DNA of 64,000 nucleotides, taken from the NCBI GenBank assembly GCA_017405115.1, contig JAFRBA010000043.1, positions 8,831-72,830 of the forward strand, given 5' to 3'. This DNA is from Kiritimatiellia bacterium. GTDB taxonomy: Bacteria; Verrucomicrobiota; Kiritimatiellia; RFP12; UBA1067. Of the stretch, positions 28,736 through 36,448 are shown piece after piece (positions within the stretch are counted from its first letter, which is position 1; each line of letters starts with the position of its first letter). The translations under genes were made by a program, and so were the position numbers. A model generated the notes under the pieces. That model worked only from the letters and a program-made list of their open reading frames with translations, was not told the origin of the DNA and did not search any database.

Positions 28736-29725
28736 ATGAAAACCGTTAGAAGGCTCATGAACGCCGGCGATTTCGCCGCGGCGGCCGAGCGGCTCCGTGC
28801 CAGGCTTGCGATTTCGCCGGGCGACGAGGAGGCCAAGCTGATGCTTGGCACGTGCCTTCATCTGCTCGGCGACGACGAATCGTTCATGCGCATTGACGAC
28901 GAGCTTTCCAAGTCGCCGACGGCGCAGACGCTTCCGGCATGGCCGAAGTTCCACGCGCTCCGCGCCGCCGCCTGCGGGGGCGCGCTTCTGCTGGCCGGGG
29001 TCCTGTGCGACCTCCAGGCGGCGGAGGTGCCGCAGATGCTCTACGCCGGGCCGCCGATCGACGCCCGCCAGCTGGTCGTCCCACGGCCGAAGGCGTCCGA
29101 CGGAAATTACTCCGGGTACGTGCGCCTGACGTGGAAGAGCGTCGACGGGGCCGCGTTCTACAAGGTCCGCCGCGCGACGTCCAGAAATTTCGGCAAGTCC
29201 AAGGTGATAGCCACGGTCACGGGAACGACCTACAAGGACCTTCAGCCGGCGCGGCGTCCGCGCAAGAAGTACTACTACTGGATCGTGCCGTACGTGGAGG
29301 CGGGCCAGGGCAAGAAGGACGCGGCGAAGTCGGACAGCGGCTACGCCAAGCAGATCCTCAAGATCGGGCCGTCCGGCGTCATGGAAGTCGGAGGCGTCTG
29401 GAAGTTCACCGTCAGCGGGAACAAGGGCCAGGGCCTGAAGAGGTCGGACTGCGAGTGGCGCATCGTCTCCGGGGCAGACTGCGCGAAGCTGACGCGCAGC
29501 GGCAAGCTGACGGCGAAGAAGGAGGGAACCGTCGTCGTGTCCGCCACGTACAACGGGACGACGGCGAAGGCGACGGTGCAGATCGTGTCCTTCCTCTACA
29601 CTCTTTACGGAGGGCCTCCCTCGCCCGTCCTCACGAAGTACGGCGGGCCTCCGGTGGTGTCGCTGGAGAAGGCGTCGTCCAGGCGCGCGGAAATGACAGT
29701 CCTTCCGCCCGAACGGCTTCAATGA
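28736..29725 (+). CDS. Membrane protein with Fn3/Big2-like domains and YGGPP repeats
   Basis: The protein has 329 residues. Residues 1-60 are TPR-like helices (MNAGDFAAAAERLRARLAIS), and a hydrophobic segment near 75-93 (ALRAAACGGALLLAGVLC) would place the rest outside. After YAGPP (103-107) comes a fibronectin-III-like domain (YVRLTWKSVDGAAFYKVRR), then a bacterial Ig-like/Big2-type domain (CEWRIVSGADCAKLTRSGKL), and at the C-terminus YGGPP twice (291-295, 302-306) within TLYGGPPSPVLTKYGGPP. Its stop overlaps the start of a radical SAM/SPASM gene (ATGA), so the YGGPP sites are candidate targets of that enzyme. I do not recognise a described peptide family here; the substrate role is inference. 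Confidence 0.65.
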   Translation: MKTVRRLMNAGDFAAAAERLRARLAISPGDEEAKLMLGTCLHLLGDDESFMRIDDELSKSPTAQTLPAWPKFHALRAAACGGALLLAGVLCDLQAAEVPQMLYAGPPIDARQLVVPRPKASDGNYSGYVRLTWKSVDGAAFYKVRRATSRNFGKSKVIATVTGTTYKDLQPARRPRKKYYYWIVPYVEAGQGKKDAAKSDSGYAKQILKIGPSGVMEVGGVWKFTVSGNKGQGLKRSDCEWRIVSGADCAKLTRSGKLTAKKEGTVVVSATYNGTTAKATVQIVSFLYTLYGGPPSPVLTKYGGPPVVSLEKASSRRAEMTVLPPERLQ

Positions 29726-30822
29726 AGTCGCGTCCGCCCGAGCTGCGCGCGGCGGTTGTGGAGGTCACGAACCGCTGCAACCTGCGGTGTCCGTGCTGCG
29801 CGTCGGCTTCCGGCAGGGCGCGTCCGTGCGAGATGTCCCTTGCAGAGATGAAGGGCGTCGTGCGCGACCTGGCGGCGCTTGGATGCCGCGACTTCACGAT
29901 GCTCGGCGGGGAGTTCCTGCTGCGTCCCGACTGGTACGACATAGCCGGCGAGGTGAAGGCCGCCGGCATGGAGCTTCAGCTGATAACGAACGGGCTTCTC
30001 GTTACGCCGGAGGTCCGCAGGCGGTTCAGGGCCCTCGACCCGCAGACGGTCTGCGTCAGCATCGACGGCGCGTCGCCTGAAAGCTACCGCGCCGCGCGCG
30101 GCGTCGACGGCTTCGCGAAGTGCCGCGCGCTGCTGGACGAGCTGGTGTCCGACGGATTCCGCCAGGTGAGCGCGATAACGACGTTCAACTCGAAGAACAT
30201 CGGCGACTTCGACGCGTTCGCCGGGATGTTCAAGGGCACGGACATCGTCTGGCAGGTGCAGATGGCGCACAAGGGCGGCGAGCGCTTCCCCGACGAGCTG
30301 CTCATGACCCGCGAGCAGTACGCGACATTCGTCGAAAAGGCCACGCACTGGCTCTACGACCGCTACGGCGAGCTTAAGATACTCGTGATGGACGACTTCG
30401 GCTACTTTCCGCTGACGCCGAAGCTGAGGTTCCTCTGCCAGCGGTGGGACGGCTGCCCGGCGGGGCGGCGCGTGGTCGGAGTCCGCGCGAACGGCGACGT
30501 GCTGCCATGTCTGTCGCTCGGCAGCGAGTACGTCGAGGCGAACCTCAGAAAGCGTCCGCTCACAGAGATATGGAACGACCCCGGCTCCTTCCCGCGCTTC
30601 CGGCACAAGTCGGAGAGGCTTACGGGGAAATGCGCGAAGTGTCCGATGTCCGGGCGCTGCAAGGCCGGGTGCACGGCCATGGCGGTCTCGCAGACGGGCA
30701 AGATGACGGAGACGCCGTTCTGCATAAGGCAACTGGAAAGCGAGCGGATCGTCAGGGAGATGTTTGGCGAAGGTGATGCGGCGCCGGCGGCGAAGCGTCC
30801 TCGAAGAAGGGGGAGTCGCTAG
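29722..30822 (+). CDS. Radical SAM/SPASM protein, candidate modifier of YGGPP sites
   Basis: The protein has 366 residues. The radical SAM cluster motif is C19-N-L-R-C23-P-C-C26 (CX3CX2C with an extra Cys25), followed by MLGGEFLLRPDW as the SAM-binding GGE strand and VSIDGASPESYRAARG. The C-terminal SPASM-like domain holds many Cys: GCPAGRRVVGVRANGDVLPC, GKCAKCPMSGRCKAGC and a final FC, enough for auxiliary Fe-S clusters. Such enzymes modify ribosomal peptides or proteins by forming crosslinks or new bonds. ATG 29722 overlaps the upstream stop, so translation is coupled to the YGGPP protein. An unusual neighbour set (Stealth and CDP-glycerol-type transferases downstream) suggests a role at the cell surface. 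The reaction cannot be predicted. Confidence 0.82.
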   Translation: MKSRPPELRAAVVEVTNRCNLRCPCCASASGRARPCEMSLAEMKGVVRDLAALGCRDFTMLGGEFLLRPDWYDIAGEVKAAGMELQLITNGLLVTPEVRRRFRALDPQTVCVSIDGASPESYRAARGVDGFAKCRALLDELVSDGFRQVSAITTFNSKNIGDFDAFAGMFKGTDIVWQVQMAHKGGERFPDELLMTREQYATFVEKATHWLYDRYGELKILVMDDFGYFPLTPKLRFLCQRWDGCPAGRRVVGVRANGDVLPCLSLGSEYVEANLRKRPLTEIWNDPGSFPRFRHKSERLTGKCAKCPMSGRCKAGCTAMAVSQTGKMTETPFCIRQLESERIVREMFGEGDAAPAAKRPRRRGSR

Positions 30823-31845
30823 GTGGGCGGAGTCAGCGAGACGATCGACTTCGTGGTTCCCTGGGTGGACGGCGGCGACCCGGCCTGGCTGGCCGAGAAG
30901 GAGCGCCACGCCGCCGAGATGTCCGACGCGGCCAGGGCAAGGTGGCTGGACGGCGCGCAGCGCTACCGCGACTGGGGGTTCCTCAAGTACTGGTTCCGCG
31001 GGGTGGAGAAGTTCGCGCCGTGGGTGAACAAGGTGCATTTCGTCACGTGGGGGCACCTGCCGGGCTGGCTCGCCGCCGGCCATCCGAAGCTGCATGTCGT
31101 AAACCACGGCGACTTCATCCCCGCGGAGTACCTGCCCACGTTCAGCTCCAGATGCATCGACCTGAACCTGCACCGCATCCCCGGCCTCGCCGAGCGGTTC
31201 GTGTACTTCAACGACGACACCTTCCTCACGGCGTCCACGAAGCCCGCGGACTTCTTCTGCGGCGGACTTCCCTGCGACGCGGCGATCATAAGCCCGATCT
31301 ACCTGAAGGACAACGGAGTGCGCGCGGAGATAAATGCGCTGTACGTCATAAACGAGCAGTTCCGCAAGCGGGACGTGATCCGGGCGAATCCAATGAAGTG
31401 GTTCTCGCCGCGCTACGGTACGGCGCTGGTGCGCACGCTGACGCAGCTGCCATACGGACTGTTCACCGGCTTCTACGTGCACCATCTGCCGGTATCGTAC
31501 CTGAAGTCCACGTTCGCGGAGGTATGGGCGCGGGTTCCGGACGTGCTGAAGCGCGCCTGCGCGCACAGGTTCCGCGACGACCGCGACGTGAACCAGTGGA
31601 TAATGCAGTACTGGCAGTACTGCACCGGCACGTTCGCCCCGCGCAGCCCGAAGGCCGGGTCGATGTACGAAGGCGCCGGGAAGGCCCGCGAGGCCGCGGC
31701 CGACATCGCCTCGGGCCGCCACAAGATGGTCTGCTGGAACGACGCCGCTCAGATAGATGCGGACGCGTTCGAGTCGATGCGCACGGAAATCGACGCCGCG
31801 TTCGCGGCGATCCTGCCGGAGCGCTCGTCATTTGAAAGGGCATGA
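30823..31845 (+). CDS. Stealth-family polysaccharide phosphotransferase
   Basis: This 340-residue protein has the four conserved Stealth regions: CR1 IDFVVPWVDGGDPAW, CR2 RDWGFLKYWFRGVEKFAPWV through FVTWGHLPGWL, FVYFNDDTFLT with the acidic metal-binding residues, and CR4-like SMYEGAGKAREAA. Stealth proteins transfer hexose-1-phosphate units to make phosphodiester-linked capsule or lipid-linked polymers, on the cytoplasmic side. The start is GTG 30823, directly after the previous stop, with GGGGGAG (30808-30814) 8 nt upstream; no ATG exists nearby. It belongs to the run 28736-33517 with no gaps over 30 bp. It probably builds a phosphate-containing surface polymer together with the next gene. 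Confidence 0.87.
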   Translation: MGGVSETIDFVVPWVDGGDPAWLAEKERHAAEMSDAARARWLDGAQRYRDWGFLKYWFRGVEKFAPWVNKVHFVTWGHLPGWLAAGHPKLHVVNHGDFIPAEYLPTFSSRCIDLNLHRIPGLAERFVYFNDDTFLTASTKPADFFCGGLPCDAAIISPIYLKDNGVRAEINALYVINEQFRKRDVIRANPMKWFSPRYGTALVRTLTQLPYGLFTGFYVHHLPVSYLKSTFAEVWARVPDVLKRACAHRFRDDRDVNQWIMQYWQYCTGTFAPRSPKAGSMYEGAGKAREAAADIASGRHKMVCWNDAAQIDADAFESMRTEIDAAFAAILPERSSFERA

Positions 31846-31849
31846 GCAC

Positions 31850-33517
31850 ATGACTGTCATCAAGGGCAAACGAAGCATTCTGATCGATTCAATCCACGAG
31901 GACGGCGGGAAGATTGAATTCTCGGGCACGTTCTACTACACAGACGAGGCCGAGCCGTACGTGCCGTCTGAATGGGCGTTCCGCCGGATCGCCGGCGAGA
32001 AGGAGGACGTCTTTCCCGTCAAAGCCCTGTACGAAGTGTCCGAGACGGTCAAGAGCAAGCGCACAAAGCTTCCTGCGAAGGGCATCCGCTTCGTGTGCGG
32101 CGTACCCGTGGAGCCGGGCTGCGAGAACAGGATACGGCTGATGCGCGGAGGGGAGAAGTTTGCATGGCATGCCGTCCTGCACGGCTGGTTCTCCCCTCTG
32201 ACGAACCAGCTGCGGTTCTGCTACTGCCGCGAAAGCGGATGGATACTGACATTCTCGAAGGAAGACCTTCTTCTTCGGCCGGAGACGCGGGGTCGCGTCT
32301 TCGCGTGCGAAGCGCTGCTCTGGGTGAATCTGCTCAAGAAGCTCTCGCCGGCCGCGTGGAAGGCGCTCTTCCTCCGTGTGGTGTACGCCGTCTGCGCACC
32401 GCGCAAGAAGCGTCCGCTGTGGCTCTTCGCCGACCGCGTCAACAAGGCCGACGACAACGCGAGGGCGCTGTTCGAGTACGTCTGCTCCCTGCCGCAGACG
32501 CCCGAGTCGCCGCGCTTCGTGTTCACGGTCTCGGGCTCTGACGAGGAGCGGCGCGACCTGGAGAAGGTGGGCGAGGTGCATCCCATCCTCGGCTGGCGCT
32601 ACAAGGTGGACTTCGTGCTGGCGGACTTCCTGATATCCGCCTACCGCACGCAGGCGCAGCGCATGCCGTTCTCCCGCAAGGTGATCGAGTACGCGAAGGA
32701 CCTGGTGAACCGTCCGAAGTTCGTCTTCCTGCGTCATGGCATCAGCATCTGCGACATGTCGAACGCCGTCGGCCGCGCGCAGGTGAACGCGCGCATTCTG
32801 CTCTCCGGCGCGCCTCGCGAGTGCGAGTCGATACTTTCCGGGAACTACGGGTACACGACGCGCGAGGTGAAGCTATGCGGCCTGCCGCGGTACGACAGGC
32901 TCTACCACGACGAAAGACGCTGCGTCACCTTCATGCCGACTTGGCGCAACTACCTCGTCACGCGCAAGGGCGCGTACGTGCACAAGGTGACGGACGCCTT
33001 CGCCGACAGTCCCTTCTTCCGCGTCTACCGGGAGCTGTTCTCCGACCGCGAGCTGAAGGAGCTTTGCGAGAAGACCGGCTACACGCTGCAGCTTATGATG
33101 CACCCGAACATGCTCGACTCGCTGGAGGCGCTCGAGATCGGCCCGCATGTGCGCATCTTGCCGCTTGAAATGCGCTACCGCGACATCTTCGCGCAGTCGG
33201 ACGTGCTTGTCACGGACTACTCGTCCGTCGCCTTCGACTTCGCCTACCTGAAGAAGCCGATCCTGTACTTCCAGTTCGACAAGGACGAGTTCTTCTCCGA
33301 ACACTGCGACAAGGGCTACTTCGACTACGACCGCGACGCATTCGGCGACGTCGAGACGGACCTGAGGGGGCTCGTCTCAAGGCTGCGCGGCTACCTTGAG
33401 GGCGACTGCAAAATGAAGCCGGAGTACGTGAAGCGCGTCGACGACTTCTTCGCGTTCACGGACAAGAACAACTGCAAGCGCGTCTACGAGGCAATTCTTG
33501 AGGCGGCGAAGGAATAG
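31850..33517 (+). CDS. CDP-glycerol:polyglycerophosphate glycerophosphotransferase-like (TagB/TagF)
   Basis: The protein has 555 residues. The C-terminal two thirds match TagB/TagF-type transferases: PRFVFTVSGSDEE, VDFVLADFLISAYRTQ, KFVFLRHGISICDMSN with the catalytic-type His, VKLCGLPRYDRL, TFMPTWRNYL, LQLMMHPNML and the donor-binding DVLVTDYSSVAFDFAYLKKP. The N-terminal 180 residues are a separate beta-rich domain (GKIEFSGTFYYTDEAEPYVP), typical of fused polymer transferases. It adds glycerol- or ribitol-phosphate-like units to a surface polymer. Start 31850 has GAAAGGG 9 nt upstream and lies 4 bp after the Stealth stop. Gram-negative relatives act in capsule or lipopolysaccharide decoration; the donor sugar is not known. 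Confidence 0.85.
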   Translation: MTVIKGKRSILIDSIHEDGGKIEFSGTFYYTDEAEPYVPSEWAFRRIAGEKEDVFPVKALYEVSETVKSKRTKLPAKGIRFVCGVPVEPGCENRIRLMRGGEKFAWHAVLHGWFSPLTNQLRFCYCRESGWILTFSKEDLLLRPETRGRVFACEALLWVNLLKKLSPAAWKALFLRVVYAVCAPRKKRPLWLFADRVNKADDNARALFEYVCSLPQTPESPRFVFTVSGSDEERRDLEKVGEVHPILGWRYKVDFVLADFLISAYRTQAQRMPFSRKVIEYAKDLVNRPKFVFLRHGISICDMSNAVGRAQVNARILLSGAPRECESILSGNYGYTTREVKLCGLPRYDRLYHDERRCVTFMPTWRNYLVTRKGAYVHKVTDAFADSPFFRVYRELFSDRELKELCEKTGYTLQLMMHPNMLDSLEALEIGPHVRILPLEMRYRDIFAQSDVLVTDYSSVAFDFAYLKKPILYFQFDKDEFFSEHCDKGYFDYDRDAFGDVETDLRGLVSRLRGYLEGDCKMKPEYVKRVDDFFAFTDKNNCKRVYEAILEAAKE

Positions 33518-33558
33518 CCCATTACTTGTTCGGCGGGCAGCGCGGAACCGAAGGTGCG

Positions 33559-35169
33559 TCACGCCGGCTCGACGGCGGGGATGTCGATGTTGCGCTTCTT
33601 CGGGTTGAAGTTTATGCCGATCAGCGTCACGGGACGCTCGCCGCCGATCCACTTGTCGGCGTAGCCCCGGTCGCGGATCTGCCGGATCGCCGCTTTCGCG
33701 CTCCTGCGGTACTTGAACTCGAATACGAATACGTTTGCCTGCGTCTCGATCACTGCGTCGGCATAACCTAGCATGGACGCCACCTCAGGTTGGGGGTTGG
33801 CTCCCGTCATGGACGAGAACAGCTGGAAATACCGCTTCGCCTCCGCCTCGTCCCTAATGTGCCAGTCAGGCGGAACCGAGGCGTAGAGTCCGTAAAGCGA
33901 CTCGTACAGGTACCCCTTCCAGTCGCCGGAGGCGATCTGGCGCTTCGCGCGGTCGACGAGCGTGTTGAACGAATTGACCTTCAGCCCCATAACCTGCGAG
34001 AGGTAGCCACGCTTCAGGGCCTCACGCACCTCGTGGTTCGGAGGTGCAAGGATGTATCTGTCGGTCTCCTCTTTCCTCGGGTCGCCGCAGATGACATCCT
34101 TGATGGTCAGATATCCGCCCTGGTAGAGCAGCGACTCCATCGGGAGAGTCTCCGCGTCGCAGACGTCGAGCGTGAACGCGTCCGCCGGCACGTTTTCGAG
34201 GTCTTCGGGCAACTTGCCCGCCCTCTCGATTCGGTTGATGATGAGCGTAGCCCTGCCGGTCGTCTCCCAGTAGCCCTTCAGCTTTCCGGCTTCCAGAGCA
34301 TTGCCGAGCGACACCGGGTTGCAGACTCGCTCATCAGAATCCGGCGAGAACCTGTAGCCGTCGTACCACGAGAGAATCTCGGCCTTCGCCTCCGCGAAAT
34401 CCATGCCGTTCCGCGAACCAAGCGCCTCCACGTTCTCGCGGAGAGCGCCGTCCAGTTCGTCCGGCGTGTAGCCGAGGAGCGTCGCGAACCGCCTGTCCAT
34501 CGAACGGTCCTTCAGGTGGTTCATGCCGGAAAACACCGAGAGCTTCGTCAGCTTCGTGACGCCCGTCATCAGGAGGAACCGAATGGAGCCGGAGTTGTTC
34601 TTCAGCTTCTCGTAGAAGTCGTGGAGGACGGAGCGCACCTTGTTGAGCGACGCGATGTCGTCAAGGAACTTGGCGACGGGCTCGTCGTACTCGTCTATCA
34701 GGACGACGATCTTCTTTGTAGGTGACTTTGCCGCCGCAGCCTTGAGGAAGTCCTCGAACTGGCCAGGGGCGTATTCCTGTCCGCTGTACGGAACGCCGGC
34801 CTCCGCGCACAGTCCGCGCACGAGTTTCGCCAGCTGTTCCAGGAACAGCTCGTATGTCGCCCCGGTCGCGCTGGCCATCGTGAAGCTGTACACCGGAGTC
34901 GGATGCTCCCATCCCTCCCACGGCAGCTTGTCAATGGCGAGCCCCCTGAAGAGGTCGCGCCGACCCTCGAACATCGCCTTAAGGGTCGAGAGCATGAGCG
35001 ACTTGCCGAATCTGCGCGGGCGCGAGATGAACAACTGCTGGTCTGCGTCGTCGCAAAGCTGATACAGCAAGTCCGTCTTGTCGACGTACTTGGCCTTTTC
35101 GTTCGTGATGAGCGATTCGAAGTCGAACACCCCCGTCGTCGGGACTCTTATAATGCGCTCCGCTTCCAT
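33559..35169 (-). CDS. AAA-ATPase-like / PD-(D/E)XK nuclease family protein (DUF1703 type)
   Basis: This 536-residue protein has an N-terminal AAA-ATPase-like domain: YVDKTDLLYQL, LFISRPRRFGKSLMLSTL (P-loop) and KIVVLIDEYDEPVAKFLDD (Walker B). The C-terminus has a PD-(D/E)XK nuclease-like fold, ETQANVFVFEFKYRRSAKAA, with the E-F-K catalytic-type triad followed by IRQIRDRGYADKW. This architecture is very common in gut bacteria, often in many copies per genome; a role in mobile-element or defence functions is suspected but unproven. ATG 35169 lies 7 nt after a TATAAT box. The gene is convergent with the surface-polymer operon and borders a recombination scar. Confidence 0.88.
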   Translation of the reverse strand: MEAERIIRVPTTGVFDFESLITNEKAKYVDKTDLLYQLCDDADQQLFISRPRRFGKSLMLSTLKAMFEGRRDLFRGLAIDKLPWEGWEHPTPVYSFTMASATGATYELFLEQLAKLVRGLCAEAGVPYSGQEYAPGQFEDFLKAAAAKSPTKKIVVLIDEYDEPVAKFLDDIASLNKVRSVLHDFYEKLKNNSGSIRFLLMTGVTKLTKLSVFSGMNHLKDRSMDRRFATLLGYTPDELDGALRENVEALGSRNGMDFAEAKAEILSWYDGYRFSPDSDERVCNPVSLGNALEAGKLKGYWETTGRATLIINRIERAGKLPEDLENVPADAFTLDVCDAETLPMESLLYQGGYLTIKDVICGDPRKEETDRYILAPPNHEVREALKRGYLSQVMGLKVNSFNTLVDRAKRQIASGDWKGYLYESLYGLYASVPPDWHIRDEAEAKRYFQLFSSMTGANPQPEVASMLGYADAVIETQANVFVFEFKYRRSAKAAIRQIRDRGYADKWIGGERPVTLIGINFNPKKRNIDIPAVEPA

Positions 35170-35176
35170 GCCGCAC

Positions 35177-35182
35177 ATTATA
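35177..35182 (-). promoter_or_regulatory. Extended -10 promoter, leaderless
   Basis: Minus-strand ATGGTATAAT with TATAAT at 35182-35177 lies 7 nt before ATG 35169. It has a TG extension and no clear -35 or Shine-Dalgarno. Confidence 0.7.
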
Positions 35183-35239
35183 CCATATTCGGGGAACAGA
35201 GGACGACGTTGAGATCAGGGTTTACGCATTTGAAAAAGC

Positions 35240-35612
35240 CTACTCCGACGGCGCCTTCGCCGACGTCTGCGACGTGGAGAGCCGGCTCGCGGTGGTTTCG
35301 TCCAGCGGCGCGGGGAATGCGTAGACTGGAAGCATCAACAGGGCGATGACCCCGTACCGGATGTTCGATTCCGCAATCGCTATCATGCAGAATATCCCGA
35401 AAACATAGAACATAGGCACCAGCCTCAGCATGGTTTCCCCGGTAGCGGCGTTTTTCATTTCGCGGCGGAAGTACACGATCATCCCAACGAAGCAGGCGAG
35501 AAGCGAAATCGATGGAAGTATGTCGTAGTTCCTCAGCTTCGCCTTATTCTTGCATGGAATCTGCCCGTCTTTCACCAGCGGGTGGCGCCAAGGCAGACGT
35601 TCTTTGCCATAC
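35240..35612 (-). pseudogene. 3' fragment of a multi-spanning membrane protein
   Basis: The reading frame on the minus strand is open from about 35612 to the stop at 35240 but lacks a proper beginning; a stop codon lies just upstream, near the serine recombinase start. It encodes LPWRHPLVKDGQIPCKNK, then hydrophobic segments ILPSISLLACFVGMIVYF and LVPMFYVFGIFCMIAIAES, then IRYGVIALLMLPVYAF and a polar tail. This pattern fits the C-terminal end of a polytopic protein such as a membrane glycosyltransferase, cut at its 5' side by the recombinase-bearing DNA. The only start in the frame is a GTG at 35575 with no support. Confidence 0.5.
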
Positions 35613-35648
35613 TATGCGTTGTATCAACAGCACTAGGGAGACTAAAAA

Positions 35649-36251
35649 ATGGGCAGAACAGTTTATGGATACGCAAGGGTTTCATCCAGAGACCAAAATG
35701 CCGATCGCCAGATTGACGCAATGAAGGCATATGGAGTGTGTGGTGATCACATCTTCATTGACTACCAGTCTGGAGCGAGCTTCAACCGGCCTGCCTGGAA
35801 AAGTCTAAATGGCAAGCTCAAGCATGGCGATGTGTTGGTTCTGCACAGCATAGACCGGCTTGGACGAAGTTACAGCAACATCCTTGATGAATGGACCAGG
35901 CTAACGCGAAGCTTGGGAGTGGAAATCGTGGTGCTTTCGATGCCAATAGTCAACGACTTGAACATTCAAGGCCTTTCCGGACAACTTATATTCGACATCG
36001 TGCTTCGCTTGATATCGTATGTGGCAGAGATGGAACGGAACATGATCAAAGAGCGTCAGCGAGAAGGCATCGAAGCCGCTCGCAAAAGAGGGGTTAAATT
36101 CGGAGCGCCATGCAAAAGGAAGCCCGAGGAATTTGATGCTGTCGCCAACGAGTGGCGGGCAGGACGCATCTCAACTAGGGCGGCAGCCAAAAGCCTGGCC
36201 GTGTCACGCGGGACGTTCAAGAAGTGGGTTGCCAAGGGTGTGAAAATCTAG
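35649..36251 (+). CDS. Serine recombinase / resolvase
   Basis: This 200-residue protein begins VYGYARVSSRDQNADRQ with the catalytic Ser12 in RVS, then SGASFNRPAWKSL, DVLVLHSIDRLGRSYSNI with the conserved Arg residues, and a long E helix (VAEMERNMIKERQREGIEAA). It ends in a helix-turn-helix (ISTRAAAKSLAVSRGTFKKW). This is the resolvase/invertase subgroup that makes 2-bp staggered cuts through a Ser-phosphate link. AGGGAG lies 9 nt before ATG 35649. Its flanks are a truncated membrane gene and a methylase fragment, so it is the surviving gene of a small mobile insertion. Lower GC than its neighbours supports transfer. Confidence 0.93.
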   Translation: MGRTVYGYARVSSRDQNADRQIDAMKAYGVCGDHIFIDYQSGASFNRPAWKSLNGKLKHGDVLVLHSIDRLGRSYSNILDEWTRLTRSLGVEIVVLSMPIVNDLNIQGLSGQLIFDIVLRLISYVAEMERNMIKERQREGIEAARKRGVKFGAPCKRKPEEFDAVANEWRAGRISTRAAAKSLAVSRGTFKKWVAKGVKI

Positions 36252-36272
36252 GGTCTGTCCCCGCGAAACGCG
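36251..36272. repeat. 22-bp motif shared with 7602-7623
   Basis: GGGTC(T/A)GTCCCCGCGAAA(C/A)GCG occurs here and at 7602-7623 with 20 of 22 bases identical. It follows the recombinase stop directly and precedes a methylase fragment, so it may mark the edge of a mobile or repeated element. Confidence 0.5.
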
Positions 36273-36282
36273 AAACGCGGCG

Positions 36283-36339
36283 CCGTTTTCTCTCTTCCGC
36301 GAATACGTCGCCCAGCTCGTCCAGCATGGCAAGAAATTT
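36283..36339 (+). pseudogene. Remnant of an EcoRI-type adenine methylase gene
   Basis: The frame from 36283 reads PFSLFREYVAQLVQHGKKF, nearly identical to PFSLFREYVAQLVKYGKKF in the intact methylase encoded at 45978-47003. DNA identity to about 46409-46465 is also high. The Asp/Asn part of the catalytic NPPF and everything else are missing. The remnant ends exactly where the promoter of the next operon begins. It records a second methylase cassette that has decayed or recombined away at this locus. Confidence 0.75.
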
Positions 36340-36341
36340 GG

Positions 36342-36347
36342 TATAAT
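36342..36347 (+). promoter_or_regulatory. Extended -10 promoter of the polysaccharide acetylation operon
   Basis: TTTGGTATAATACG places TATAAT at 36342-36347 directly after the methylase remnant. Unlike most promoters here it leaves a leader of about 75 nt before ATG 36430. No clear -35. Confidence 0.65.
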
Positions 36348-36385
36348 ACGCACCAAAAGAGGAAGCCTACGAAGCCGAACGCCAC

Positions 36386-36448
36386 ATGGCAAAAAAAGTC
36401 TACTTTTTTGACACACGAAAAAACGGCAAATGCTCTTTACGTCGATAG
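36386..36448 (+). CDS. Possible 20-residue upstream ORF
   Basis: ATG 36386 opens MAKKVYFFDTRKNGKCSLRR and stops at 36448, overlapping the start of the acyltransferase gene by 19 bp in another frame. Inside it AAAAAAGT-CT-ACTTTTTT (36391-36408) can form a hairpin. It could be a leader peptide; evidence is positional only. Confidence 0.25.
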   Translation: MAKKVYFFDTRKNGKCSLRR

